From: Bacillus sp. 2205SS5-2
GTDB lineage: Bacteria > Bacillota > Bacilli > Bacillales > Bacillaceae_K
DNA: 64,000 nucleotides
Direction of reading: 5' to 3'
NCBI RefSeq assembly: GCF_037024155.1
Contig: NZ_JAYKTS010000003.1
Coordinates: 124,001-188,000, forward strand
Shown: positions 15,994 through 24,926 of the stretch, in pieces
How the letters are laid out: the number at the start of each line of letters is the position of its first letter
Position numbering within the stretch: the stretch's first letter is position 1
Made by a program: the position numbers and the translations under genes
Notes under the pieces: model-generated
The model's database searches: none
What the model was told of the DNA's origin: nothing
The model's input: the letters and a program-made list of their open reading frames with translations, nothing else

Positions 15994-17073
15994 ATGGTGA
16001 AGCAAAAGAATCCAATCATCGCCTTTTTATTAGCCTTTATACCAGGTGCAGGGTTGATGTATTTAGGAAAGATTTTTAAAGGAATATTGTTTTTCCTAGC
16101 TGTTATGGGGTCGATTCCACTTGCTATTGTTATGATGGGCCTATTCTGGTCAGAACCGGCAGCTTTTGCATCGATAGCTGGAGGAGGAATTATCTATCTT
16201 ATTAGCATTGTCAATACGGCCCTCACAGCTTCTGGAATAGTGAAAAAAGATATGGGAACAGAGCGTCATTCGTCAGTTACTTCAGAACGATTCTACACGA
16301 TTATTTTATCCCTGATGCCTGGACTAGGCCATTTTCAAATGGGTCTAATGAACCGAGGGGTAACCTTCTTGGCCTCTTTTCTCGGAGTGGCAGCGATGAT
16401 TCTGTTTGTAACAGCGATCACCGGAGAACGAGAATTTATTGTCTTTTTAATCATTCTTCCTGTCATCTGGGTATACAATTTTTTTGACGCGATGCAACTT
16501 CTCAACAAGAAGGAAGCTGGGGAACCAATTCAAGACAGGTCTATACTCGAAGATTTTGAAGCTCATCATGAGGGCGGGAAAAAGAGCAAAGCATTGGCAA
16601 CGTTATTGTCGATGTTTCCAGGAGCGGGTCAGCTGTATTTAGGCTACCAACGAAGAGGAGTACAATTGATGGCAGCCTTCTTATTTTCCATCTATATACT
16701 TGATGTTCTTCGGTTAGGGATCTTCCTCTTTTTAATTCCGATTATTTGGTTTTATAGCTTTTTTGATGGATTGCAACGGGCTTCTAAGCATAGCAAGGAA
16801 CCCATGGAGGATGAACCGATTGTTTCTTATTTCATCAATCATCAAAAATGGATAGGAATCGGACTTGTCTCTCTCGGAGTGTACTACTTATTCACTAATA
16901 TGCTGGTTCCGATTTTGGCACCGATCGTATCTCAATATTTAGAAGTGGATCTATATAGCTGGGTTTATACCTATTTACAAACGGGGATTGTATGTGTGCT
17001 ATTAATTGGTGGTGGCATCAAGCTTTTGTCAGGAAGTAAGAAGAAAGGTAGTAAAGAGGGGGTGGCAGAGTGA
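15994..17073 (+). CDS. Polytopic membrane protein with three TM2-like PGxG repeats
   Basis: The 359-residue protein has roughly 8-10 membrane segments. The motif FxPGxGxxxxG occurs three times at the start of helical pairs: FIPGAGLMYLGKIFKG (about residue 15), LMPGLGHFQMGLMNRG (about 111) and MFPGAGQLYLGYQRRG (about 208). This suggests internal triplication of a TM2-like hairpin. RVTYMDGLQ-like turns (FFDAMQLLN and FFDGLQRAS) recur too. It begins 2 bases after the anti-sigma stop and overlaps the next gene by 4 bases, so it is part of the sigma operon. Function is unknown; an envelope sensor or effector is inferred. Confidence 0.8.
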   Translation: MVKQKNPIIAFLLAFIPGAGLMYLGKIFKGILFFLAVMGSIPLAIVMMGLFWSEPAAFASIAGGGIIYLISIVNTALTASGIVKKDMGTERHSSVTSERFYTIILSLMPGLGHFQMGLMNRGVTFLASFLGVAAMILFVTAITGEREFIVFLIILPVIWVYNFFDAMQLLNKKEAGEPIQDRSILEDFEAHHEGGKKSKALATLLSMFPGAGQLYLGYQRRGVQLMAAFLFSIYILDVLRLGIFLFLIPIIWFYSFFDGLQRASKHSKEPMEDEPIVSYFINHQKWIGIGLVSLGVYYLFTNMLVPILAPIVSQYLEVDLYSWVYTYLQTGIVCVLLIGGGIKLLSGSKKKGSKEGVAE

Positions 17074-18011
17074 GAGTATGGCGAGTTGGAACCGTATCGA
17101 TGGGCGCATCGCTAGTGTTTTTAGGGATAAGCCTATCCCTTTCTCAGATTTTCAAATGGGATGTCGCTTACATTTTAGTGAGCTGGTGGCCAGTGTTACT
17201 AATTGTATTAGGAATAGAAATTCTACTCTACTTATTTTTGGCACGATCAGAAAAGCCGAGGTTAAAATATGATTTTCTTAGCATCCTTTTTGTGGCTATT
17301 CTTGGAATGGTAGGGATCGGTTTCACCACCTTTCAGGCAACGGGTTTTTTAGATCAGGCTCAACTCTTTTTTAAAGAAGAAGTGACTACGGCGACTCTTC
17401 CTGCTTACAGTCAGGATCTCAAAAATGAAATTAATAGAGTTGTCATTTCAACCGGAAATCATCCAATTACGATTGAAAACTCTACGGCGACTGATGTCAG
17501 TATTTTTGGCACGTACCGTTCGCAGATGGTGGAGGAGGAACCTCTGCTGAGGGAGGTTGATGATTATTTGCTGATAAAGGTAATTGGCGATACAATGTAT
17601 GTTTCCTTTAAAGAGTTACCTCAGCGACATAAGTGGATCAATGAACGAGGAAATATAGAAGCAACGGTCGTCATTCCTTCAAGAGTGGCGATGGAGTTGG
17701 ACAGTGAATACGGTGAGGTCACCTTGAAGCCCAGAAGACTATTAAGCTCTTGGAATGTCTCTGATTCTTCGAATGTAGCACTCCAGCTTTCCGATACAGA
17801 GGATTTGACTATCTCTCTGCAAAATGTCGATAGAATTCAAGCTGATGAGCTGCAATGGAGCGATTCCAAAGCGGAAAATGCCAACATCAACGGAGAAGAG
17901 TCACTCAACCATCAAGATGATGGGCTGTCGACAAGTGCCCAACTTGGAAGTGGTAAATATTCTATTTCAATTGCCAACGCCGGCTCCGTAACAGCAATGG
18001 TGAGAAAATAG
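17070..18011 (+). CDS. LiaF/DUF4097-like membrane protein, last gene of sigma operon
   Basis: 313 residues with a LiaI/LiaF-type pair of N-terminal helices (VAYILVSWWPVLLIVLGIEI contains the typical W-P-L-I-L-G motif), a third helix near residue 75, and then an extracytoplasmic beta-rich region resembling DUF4097 (a right-handed repeat with ITIEN, ISLQN and ISIANAGSV). Such proteins modulate envelope-stress signalling. It overlaps the preceding gene by ATGA-type overlap (GTGAGAG), and the operon ends at the strong hairpin 18065-18108. Confidence 0.8.
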   Translation: MRVWRVGTVSMGASLVFLGISLSLSQIFKWDVAYILVSWWPVLLIVLGIEILLYLFLARSEKPRLKYDFLSILFVAILGMVGIGFTTFQATGFLDQAQLFFKEEVTTATLPAYSQDLKNEINRVVISTGNHPITIENSTATDVSIFGTYRSQMVEEEPLLREVDDYLLIKVIGDTMYVSFKELPQRHKWINERGNIEATVVIPSRVAMELDSEYGEVTLKPRRLLSSWNVSDSSNVALQLSDTEDLTISLQNVDRIQADELQWSDSKAENANINGEESLNHQDDGLSTSAQLGSGKYSISIANAGSVTAMVRK

Positions 18012-18064
18012 GTATATCTCATTGGAAATAATCTTAAGAGAGTGTATCATTATCTCAGGATAAT

Positions 18065-18108
18065 AAAAAACATAGAGCAGAAAAATCTTCTTCTGCTCTA
18101 TGTTTTTT
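18065..18108. terminator. Terminator of the ECF sigma operon
   Basis: AAAAAACATAGAGCAGAA and its exact complement TTCTGCTCTATGTTTTTT form an 18-bp perfect stem around an 8-base loop. Confidence 0.92.
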
Positions 18109-18239
18109 ACTGTCTTAATTTCAGTGGCTAAGTTAAAAAACTCTGTTGATTTCCCCAAACGCTCCTTTTAGTCTTAATTATATAGAGAAAGTATAATTTC
18201 TTTTCTAGGAATCTTGGTTTTTGTAAGTTCATCTATAAA

Positions 18240-18402
18240 GGCTCTTTTCGCATACTTTGTGGCTCTAGCGTATAAAAACGGATGGAAACCCATTTTTCTT
18301 TCCTTATTCCGAGTTAAAAATAAGGCGAAAAGATGTTCGAAATCATTCTTCATCACAAAATAGGGACTAATTCGAAAAGCCACAATCTTTGCGAAAACAG
18401 CC
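18240..18402 (+). repeat. Dispersed inverted-end element, subtype B
   Basis: 163 bp. GGCTCTTTTCGCATACTTTG at the left; internal AAAAACGGATGGAAAC and GGCGAAAAGATG; GAAAAGCCACAATCTTTGCG then AAAACAGCC at the right. Subtype B shares the ends and the AAAAGATG segment with subtype A but differs in the left half. A further scrap of an end lies near 18494-18530. Confidence 0.85.
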
Positions 18403-18665
18403 TAATAAAATAATAATAGTAATTATTTGAACTTAACCTTTGTGCTTATTCTAACTATTTCAAAGGGACCCTCAGATAATCCTATTGAAGCTAGATCATT
18501 TTAGCAAAGTATGTTGTTTTTCGTGCCATTCTATAAACTTTGAAGTTCCAGGTTTCGAGTCCTCAATTCGTAATTAGTTGATTAGAATATTTGAAAATAA
18601 ATGGTTATTCAAGAATGTAGGTTTCATAGCAAAAATGTATACAAAACGACCTTGCAGAATCCACG

Positions 18666-19748
18666 TTATTGAAAGAAATCTTCCTGTTTCTTCAACGGCG
18701 CTGTGATATAAAATAAATGCTTGAGCTTCTTTTCATGTACTTGGATCAAGGTTTTTTGAACGTGGAAATTTTGTTTTTCAACAATAGTAATGAACGCATG
18801 ATTTGCATCCATTTTTTGAGAAACAGAAATAGAATCGAATCCATAGTTCAAGAGTTTAGTTGCTTGTCGAAATCGTTCATGACTATTAGAATAACCTACA
18901 CTGTCTTTCGAATTTAAAATTACAGTAATAAATCGTATGCCATTTCGCTCGGCAGTTCCGGTAAATGTAGGTCCTGCGAACGATGTGGTACCGGTTTTTA
19001 AGCCATCCATTCCTTCATAAGCATAAATTCTTCCCTCGAGCATCGCATTCGTATTTTTCATCCAAAAGGCGTCTTCTGTCCCCTCTCGAAAGATCTTCCA
19101 AGGAATGCTTGCAGTCTCTAATACTTCATGGAAGTCTCTTAGCAGGTGAAAGGCTAATGTTGCTGTATCCCGTGCAGAAAGAAGATTTTCATCTTGGGGG
19201 TCTGTTCCAGCTGGGTGCAAGCCTAACATATCGTCATTCCCTAACCCTGATGCATTAATAAATTGATAATGTTCTAGTCCGAGCTGCTTTGCTTTGTCAT
19301 TCATTTGTTTGACGAAATTCCCTTCTGTACCTGCGGCGATTTCTGCTAAAGCAATAGCGGCTCCATTCGCCGATTTAATCGCCATGGCATCAAATAATTC
19401 TCTTACTGTATAACGCGTATATTGGCGAAGAGGAACATTGCTTAGCCCTCCAGCGTTGGCGATTGTATACACTTTTTCACTTATCATATAGGTTTGATTC
19501 CACGTGGTTTTACCTGTATGAATAGCCTCTAAGACCAGGTATTCTGTCATGATTTTCGTCATGCTGGCAATGCCCAGTGGTTGATCTTCGTTTTGAGCGT
19601 AGATAATTTGGCCAGAGCTGGCATTAATCAAAATGGCTGCGTCAGCATGGATGGTCATATTGGTGCTGGCTTGTGAGAGGTGTGGCACGGTAAGTGAAGA
19701 TAATGAGTAGAGAAGGAAAAAACAAATCATTTGTTTTATGAATTTCAT
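18666..19748 (-). CDS. dacA: Second D-alanyl-D-alanine carboxypeptidase, shortened C-terminus
   Basis: A 360-residue S11 peptidase, clearly a paralogue of the one at 12448-13764: SMTKIMTEYL, SANGAAI and GLKTGTTSFAG are all present, as is a signal peptide. It is about 80 residues shorter; the C-terminal beta-domain is cut after the HEKKLKHLFYITAPL segment, and the amphipathic anchor is missing, ending KKQEDFFQ. The enzyme could be active but soluble or loosely attached. AAGGAGG precedes the ATG. The shortened end may reflect a late truncation; the sequence after the stop shows no obvious missing part. Confidence 0.85.
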   Translation of the reverse strand: MKFIKQMICFFLLYSLSSLTVPHLSQASTNMTIHADAAILINASSGQIIYAQNEDQPLGIASMTKIMTEYLVLEAIHTGKTTWNQTYMISEKVYTIANAGGLSNVPLRQYTRYTVRELFDAMAIKSANGAAIALAEIAAGTEGNFVKQMNDKAKQLGLEHYQFINASGLGNDDMLGLHPAGTDPQDENLLSARDTATLAFHLLRDFHEVLETASIPWKIFREGTEDAFWMKNTNAMLEGRIYAYEGMDGLKTGTTSFAGPTFTGTAERNGIRFITVILNSKDSVGYSNSHERFRQATKLLNYGFDSISVSQKMDANHAFITIVEKQNFHVQKTLIQVHEKKLKHLFYITAPLKKQEDFFQ

Positions 19749-20032
19749 ATAGAAGTTCTTCCTCCTTGTCGAGTAGTTGGAAATTCCCTTTCTCTGCAGT
19801 CCAAAGTCATTCTTGAAAAGAAATAGATTCAGAATATAGAATAGTAATGTCGTTTGGATAAGCTTTATTCAGAAAGTTTATTGCTCCTATTTAGAAAAAG
19901 TATTTTTTTGAGTTAAAGAGGGTTCAAAATAGAAAGAAATAATGTAACCGAAAACAGTCATTGATAAAGTGAATTCTTTCAATGTGCTCATTGAAGACCA
20001 TTTGAGTTGAAAATCATAATCAAAAAAAAGAA

Positions 20033-20827
20033 ATGAAAAAGTTTTTTTCGATTTTTGTCATGTTGGTTATGATGATGTCTCTTGCAGATGGTCCATTTGC
20101 TGAAGAGAATGACGCAATGGTACGAATTGTCCATGCTTCACCAGATGCGCCTGCAGTTGATGTTTACGTGAATGGAGATACAGTGGTAGAAGGAGCTGCT
20201 TTTAAAGCGGCAACTGATTATATGAGTCTAACCAGCAGGAGAACATAAGGTAGAAATTTATGCGACAGGGACGATGGGAAGCACTGATCCGGTTATTTCG
20301 GAAAAGCTAAAAGTGAAATCGGGAATGGCTTATACGATTGTGGCGGCCAATCTAGTAGAAAATTTAGAGTTAGCTGTTGTTGGAGATTCTATGAAGGCAA
20401 TGGATGGTAAGACAAAGGTACGAGTTGGTCACCTGTTACCAGATGCACCAACTGTTGATGTTGGCTTAGTCGATGGAGAGTCTCTTCTTTGTGGTGCTAG
20501 CTTTGAAGCGATAATAGATTGTATGGAGTTCAATCCTGGAACATAGGATTTAGAAATTCGCACACCAGAAGGGCAAAAGTGTTGGATTTATCTGGAACGA
20601 TGTTAAAAGGAAATACTGTGTATAGTGTGAATGCTATTAACACAGTAGATTCATTAGAAGTTCTTATGTTACAAGATTATAAGATTATGCCCGAAAATAT
20701 GCCTGGAACCGGGATGGGTGGAGCAACGGAAGAACCAGCCTCGTTCTTCCCATTTGGAATTGTGAGCCTATTAGTTATAGGGGGAGCGGTTCTAGTCATT
20801 ACTCAAAATAAATTAGCCGAACAATGA
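20033..20827 (+). pseudogene. DUF4397-repeat cell-wall protein, broken by two frameshifts and a stop
   Basis: Read across frames, it encodes a signal peptide, two DUF4397 domains (VRIVHASPDAPAVDVYVNGD and VRVGHLLPDAPTVDVGLVDG), then MPGTGMGG, a membrane segment and NKLAEQ, a sortase-sorting-like end. Lesions: an extra base near 20232 (SL then PAGEHKVE in another frame), an in-frame TAG near 20543, and a missing base near 20577 (GQK then VLDLSG). The start has no strong ribosome binding site. The class F sortase that follows overlaps its end by 4 bases, so this is probably the substrate of that sortase in intact relatives. Confidence 0.8.
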
Positions 20828-21390
20828 AAAGAGTATTGTTGGTGGGTCTTTTAGGTGCTTGCTCAGCATCAGGTGCTGTGCCTCAAGTGGTTCAAGAGCC
20901 GTTTCCCAAATCGCTTGAGACAGTGAGTGAAGTTAATGAAGCGGACTTAACTTTATTAATCGAAGAGGATTTGAGCGCGATTATCCCTACGAAGCTACCT
21001 ATCCCCGAATTTGATATTGAAGCACCTATCAAAGCATTCGGATTAGACAGTAAGGGAAATATGGAGCTTCCGGAAAATGGAGTTGATGTCACCTGGTTTC
21101 AGCCAGGATACAAACCGGGTGAAAAAGGAAATGCTGTTTTAGCTGGACATGTTGACGACGAAAAGATGTCAGCCATTTTTTTAGACTTTAAGAACGAGAG
21201 GAAGGATGAAGAAGCAGTAACGTTTATTGTTCGTGAAAAGATAGCCTATGATAAGGACCGTGGACCAATGCAAAGAATTTTTGGTCCAAATCAAGCAGAT
21301 CAACTCAACTTGATTAGCTGCACTGGTTATTTCGGGCGGGTAATAAACAATTATGTGGAGCGCTTAGTGGTTTATACTGAGCTAAAATAA
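20824..21390 (+). CDS. Class F sortase, lipoprotein-like
   Basis: 188 residues with a lipobox-like signal (LLVGLLGACSAS). The catalytic triad is visible: His109 in AVLAGHVDD, Cys166 in LNLISCTGYF and Arg180 in YVERLVVYTELK. Class F sortases join LPXTG-type proteins to the wall. The segment between the His and Cys regions is a few residues shorter than usual (DFKNERKDEEAVTFIV), so activity is uncertain. The overlap with the DUF4397 gene indicates a substrate-enzyme pair, but that substrate gene is broken here. Terminator at 21398-21425. Confidence 0.82.
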   Translation: MKRVLLVGLLGACSASGAVPQVVQEPFPKSLETVSEVNEADLTLLIEEDLSAIIPTKLPIPEFDIEAPIKAFGLDSKGNMELPENGVDVTWFQPGYKPGEKGNAVLAGHVDDEKMSAIFLDFKNERKDEEAVTFIVREKIAYDKDRGPMQRIFGPNQADQLNLISCTGYFGRVINNYVERLVVYTELK

Positions 21391-21397
21391 TGACTTC

Positions 21398-21425
21398 AAA
21401 AAAGGTCCCGTTTGGGACCTTTTTT
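21398..21425. terminator. Terminator after sortase
   Basis: AAAAAAGGTCCC and GGGACCTTTTTT form a 12-bp perfect stem with a 4-base loop. Confidence 0.9.
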
Positions 21426-21436
21426 CGGTATGCTAG

Positions 21437-21965
21437 TAGTATAGAGAAAAGCAAAAGGGATTTCACCAATCATTTCATTATCATCGCTACAAATCGATGC
21501 CCTATCATGCACTTGGCCAGCTTTTCTCGCAATATCAACTAAACAAAGATGATCGAGTGGTTGATTTTGGCTGTGGTAAGGGTAGGTAGAGTTTTTACCT
21601 GAATCATCTATTTGATTGTGAAGGAGTAGGGGGTGAAATGGATTCATTTTTTGCGGTGGAGCACTAAAAAACCTAGACCATTTTCGCGAGAGGCTCTTTT
21701 GGCATACTTTATGACTCTAGCATATAAAAACGGATGGAAACACACTTTTCTTTCCTCATTTCGAGTTAAAAATAATGCGAAAAGATGCCCGAAACATAGC
21801 AATATCTTAAATGATAAACTGATACGAAAAGCAACAAAATTTGCGAAAACAGCCTTAAATAATCACCCATCCTTTGAATTAATAGAGGAATTCCGATTAT
21901 CAGAAAGTTATGAAAAATATCAGTGTGAACGCTTTTTAATCTATCAACTCGCTTTTAAGCGATAA
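21437..21965 (+). pseudogene. Class I methyltransferase split by a dispersed element
   Basis: Before the element, one frame reads RYKSMPYHALGQLFSQYQ then DDRVVDFGCGKGR, stop, FYLNHLFDCEGVG, which is the N-terminal SAM-binding region of a class I methyltransferase. After the element, a frame reads PSFELIEEFRLSESYEKYQ and CERFLIYQL, a plausible C-terminus. The middle of the gene is missing and an in-frame TAG follows the glycine-rich motif. The element occupies 21693-21854 without matching flanks, so insertion was accompanied or followed by deletion. Confidence 0.7.
21693..21854 (+). repeat. Dispersed inverted-end element, subtype B, inside a methyltransferase gene
   Basis: 162 bp. GGCTCTTTTGGCATACTTTA at the left, ACGGATGGAAACAC and GCGAAAAGATGCCCGAAAC inside, GCGAAAACAGCC at the right. 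It has no target duplication (TTCGCGAGA versus TTAAATAAT), unlike several other copies. Confidence 0.85.
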
Positions 21966-21976
21966 GGAGAGAAAAA

Positions 21977-23056
21977 ATGAATTCATTAATCGAAGCATAT
22001 AAAGAAACAAAGTATCAGATCAGCGGACATGGGAAACGAAATTTGGATGTATTAAAAAAATCGATTGAGAGCATACCTAGTGAGCAAGAAAGTGACATAT
22101 ATGGATCAGGAAAAATCATCGAAGACTTTGAAGAGAAGTTGGCTCATCACCTCGGGAAAGAGAGTGCCGTCTTCTTCCCGAGTGGGACAATGGCCCAGCA
22201 AATTGCCTTACGGATCTGGTGTGATGAGAAGGGTGCTGCCAAGGTTGCTTATCACCCTTATTGTCATATGGAAATACATGAAGAAGAAGGGTTAAAAGAA
22301 CTTCACAACATCGAAGCGGTTTTACTTGCAGACAAGGAGCGCTTGATTGATTTAGAGGATGTGGAACGAATGGATTCGGATGTTTCTTGCTTATTGTTAG
22401 AATTACCGCAAAGGGAAATGGGCGGATATCTACCAGACTACGAAGTCCTAGAAGCTATTTCAAGTTATTGTCGCGAAAATGGAATCAAGCTACATTTAGA
22501 CGGAGCTAGACTTTTTGAAGTTGTTCCTCATTATGGTAAATCCGCTGCTGAGATTTGTGGATTATTCGATAGTGTGTATGTCTCCTTTTACAAGGGAATT
22601 GGGGGGCTGGCTGGGGCAATACTTGCTGGAGGTGAAGAATTTATTAGTGAGTCAAAGATTTGGAAACGTCGACATGGTGGCGATTTAATAAGTCTCTACC
22701 CCTACATTGTGAGTGCGGATTATTATTTTGATCAACGAATCGAGAAAATGGAACGTTATTATGAGGATGCCAAGGAATTAGCTGCATTATTCAATAGCTG
22801 TACAGGTGTATTTACCAAACCAGCTATCCCGGTTTCGAATATGTTTCATGTTCATTTTCAAGCTTCAAAAGAAAAACTTGAGGAACTATTTATGGAGATC
22901 TATGAAGCAACAGGTATCGGGTTTACTTCGTACTTGCTAGATGTGAAAGAAGGCGAGGTATTCTATGAAGTCAGTATCGGTGATCTGTTCGGGAAGATAC
23001 CAAAAGAGGAGGTGGCTCTGGCGATAAAAATACTGAGGGAGAGAATGAGTTGTTAA
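21977..23056 (+). CDS. Threonine-aldolase-like PLP beta-eliminating lyase
   Basis: 359 residues of the fold type I beta-eliminating lyase/threonine aldolase family. Visible are the PLP-phosphate region FFPSGTMAQQIALRIW, the aspartate in LHLDGARLFEV and the PLP lysine Lys206 in VYVSFYKGIGGLAGAIL. The family cleaves L-threonine or L-allo-threonine to glycine and acetaldehyde; exact substrate is not settled by sequence. The N-terminus is longer than canonical LtaE and lacks the ETGTPTP-like start, so a related amino acid lyase is possible. AAGGAGAG precedes the ATG. It probably stands alone. Confidence 0.85.
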   Translation: MNSLIEAYKETKYQISGHGKRNLDVLKKSIESIPSEQESDIYGSGKIIEDFEEKLAHHLGKESAVFFPSGTMAQQIALRIWCDEKGAAKVAYHPYCHMEIHEEEGLKELHNIEAVLLADKERLIDLEDVERMDSDVSCLLLELPQREMGGYLPDYEVLEAISSYCRENGIKLHLDGARLFEVVPHYGKSAAEICGLFDSVYVSFYKGIGGLAGAILAGGEEFISESKIWKRRHGGDLISLYPYIVSADYYFDQRIEKMERYYEDAKELAALFNSCTGVFTKPAIPVSNMFHVHFQASKEKLEELFMEIYEATGIGFTSYLLDVKEGEVFYEVSIGDLFGKIPKEEVALAIKILRERMSC

Positions 23057-23106
23057 TTAATCTATTCTAAAAATGATCATTGATTAAGGGGACTTTCTTT
23101 CTTTTA

Positions 23107-23858
23107 GGCTCTATTCGTATACATTGTGGCTTTTTCATCTGATTTTTGATTAAATCCTCCATTTCGCTGTTGATTTTCATCAAAAACAGACGGATCCAAC
23201 TGCAGTGGCTAGGGACTCAGGTCAAATGTCAGTCCCCTCCGTGAAGCAGGCTTCACTGCGTGTACTGCCAGATGCCTGCCGTCCCTGGGGCAGCCACTTC
23301 CGCTTTTCGTGATCCAGCTACAGTGGCTTGCGGCTCGGGGTCAAATGAATAACTCTCCAGCGATGCAGGCATCACCTCCGAGTTCTTCATTTGCCTGACG
23401 CCGCAGGACAGCCACTTCCGCTTTTCGTGATCCAGCTACAGTGGCTTGCGGCTCGGGGTCAAATGAATAACTCTCCAGCGATGCAGGCATCACCTCCGAG
23501 TTCTTCATTTGCCTGACGCCGCAGGACAGCCACTTCCTCATTTCGTGATCCAGCTACAGTGGCTTGCGGCTCGGGGTCAAATGAATAACTCTCCAGCGAT
23601 GCAGGCATCACCTCCGAGTTCTTCATTTGCCTGACGCCGCAGGACAGCCACTTCCGCATTTCGTGATCCAGCTGCAGTGGCTAGCAGCTATGGGACAAAT
23701 AACATCCAACTCCAAAGGTCAGGACCTTCTCCGTTGGATAACATTTGCCCGCCGCTGCTGGGCGAGCCACTTCCGCTTTTCGTATATGATGTCCGAAGCC
23801 ATTCTTCATCACGATAGGAGGACTAATTCGAAAAGCCATAATCTCTGGGAAAACAGCC
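23107..23858 (+). repeat. Dispersed element carrying a five-module GC-rich tandem array
   Basis: The outer parts are the dispersed element (GGCTCTATTCGTATACATTG at the left, GAAAAGCCATAATC and GAAAACAGCC at the right). Between them are five tandem modules starting at GATCC: 23193 (type M1), 23311, 23429, 23547 (type M2) and 23665 (type M3), periods 118 bp, the last 119. Each module is a nested inverted repeat from AGTGGCT to AGCCACT with a central stem around AG. Open frames here (for example 66-residue frames on the minus strand) are artefacts of the repeat, because 118 is not a multiple of three. Confidence 0.9.
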
Positions 23859-23928
23859 TTTATTTTAATCAATCGAGTCGATTTCATAAATATATTCACT
23901 AGCCATTAAATAGGTATCATGAGATTGA

Positions 23929-24840
23929 TTAATATATTTCAAAGATTCTTTTTGCCATGTCTTTTAACTTATTCCGGATATGTTGCGGTTTTAGCACCTC
24001 CACATGATCTCCCAAGCTAAGAAGCAGGCGATAGATCCAGCCATCTTCGGGAAATGTTTCCGTTATGTATATCCAACCATCCTCCTCAAAAACCATCCCT
24101 TCAAATTCAAAGTAATTTTCAAGTTGATTTAAGGCATGCTGTGTAAACTTTAATGTTAGAGTAACGAAATCTCGGTTTGTGTAAGGTTGATATTGATACT
24201 CTTTCACTTCTACGTTTGAGAAAAGTTCACTCTCTAAAACAGTTAGTTTGAACATTCTACCTAATTTAAATAAGCGGAAATCCTTTCGTAGCTGACAAAA
24301 TCCATACACATACCATTGATTGACCTTTAATATCAGTGAATAAGGTTCCAAGTTTCTTGAAGAGAGATTTCCATTTATATCAAGATATTCGAAAGATAAA
24401 ATTTTTTCCAAATCAATAGAATTTTTAACGGTAGACAATTTTTTTTGTTCGTTTTGAAGTGGGACCCCACCCACTGAAGTCAAATTGAACAGAGGAAGGG
24501 GAAGTCGATAAGGGGGTGGACCGCATGACTGAAAATTTTTCAATAAGCATTTTTACTTGAGTATCATCATAAGCGGAATACACTCCATACAATGAGGTCA
24601 TCAGGAGCTTATGTTCAATTTCATTTAGAAAGTGGCTTGTCAGTTTATAGCCCTCTACCAAGCCATAGCCACCGTGAGCACCTTTATAGAATATCACCGG
24701 GATTCCCGCGATATTGATCGAATCAATATCGCGTTGGATGGTTCGAACTGAAACTTCAAACTCCTCAGCCAGTTGTTTGGCCGTTACTCTTTTATTGTTT
24801 AATAATTTGATGACAATCCTAATAATCTGTCAATTTTCAT
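23929..24840 (-). pseudogene. YafY/WYL-domain transcriptional regulator, frameshifted
   Basis: On the minus strand from ATG 24840 the reading MKIDRLL shifts frame almost at once into IVIKLLNNKRVTAKQLAEEF and VSVRTIQRDIDSINIAG (HTH), then GAHGGYGLVEGYKL. A second shift near 24440 leads into the WYL domain (ILSFEYLDINGN, YSLILKVNQWYVYGFC, FRLFKLGRM) and a normal C-terminus. The two frameshifts make a full-length product unlikely. Intact relatives are DNA-binding regulators that often sense small ligands through WYL. Confidence 0.8.
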
Positions 24841-24870
24841 ATAGTACTGTTCCCCTTGTTCCTTTGATAA

Positions 24871-24926
24871 GGCTCTTTTCATATGGCTGTTTTCGTAAAG
24901 ATTATTGTTTTTCGAATAGTTTATTA
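24871..24926. repeat. Scraps of two dispersed-element ends
   Basis: GGCTCTTTTCATAT at 24871 lies directly beside GGCTGTTTTCGTAAAG at 24885, the two different ends of the family without an interior. This is either a deletion product or remnants of two elements. Confidence 0.6.

Noticed and set aside
23341-23659. Overlapping minus-strand frames of about 66 residues in the GC-rich array
   Set aside because: They follow the 118-bp repeat, which is not a multiple of three, have no ribosome binding site, and repeat the same peptide in changing frames.
23193-23783. Integron-like attC cassette array
   Set aside because: Modules are imperfect palindromes of suitable length, but no GTTRRRY core sites, no cassette genes and no integrase were seen.
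23193-23783. CRISPR array
   Set aside because: Modules are 118 bp with no unique spacers between them and no cas genes in the window.
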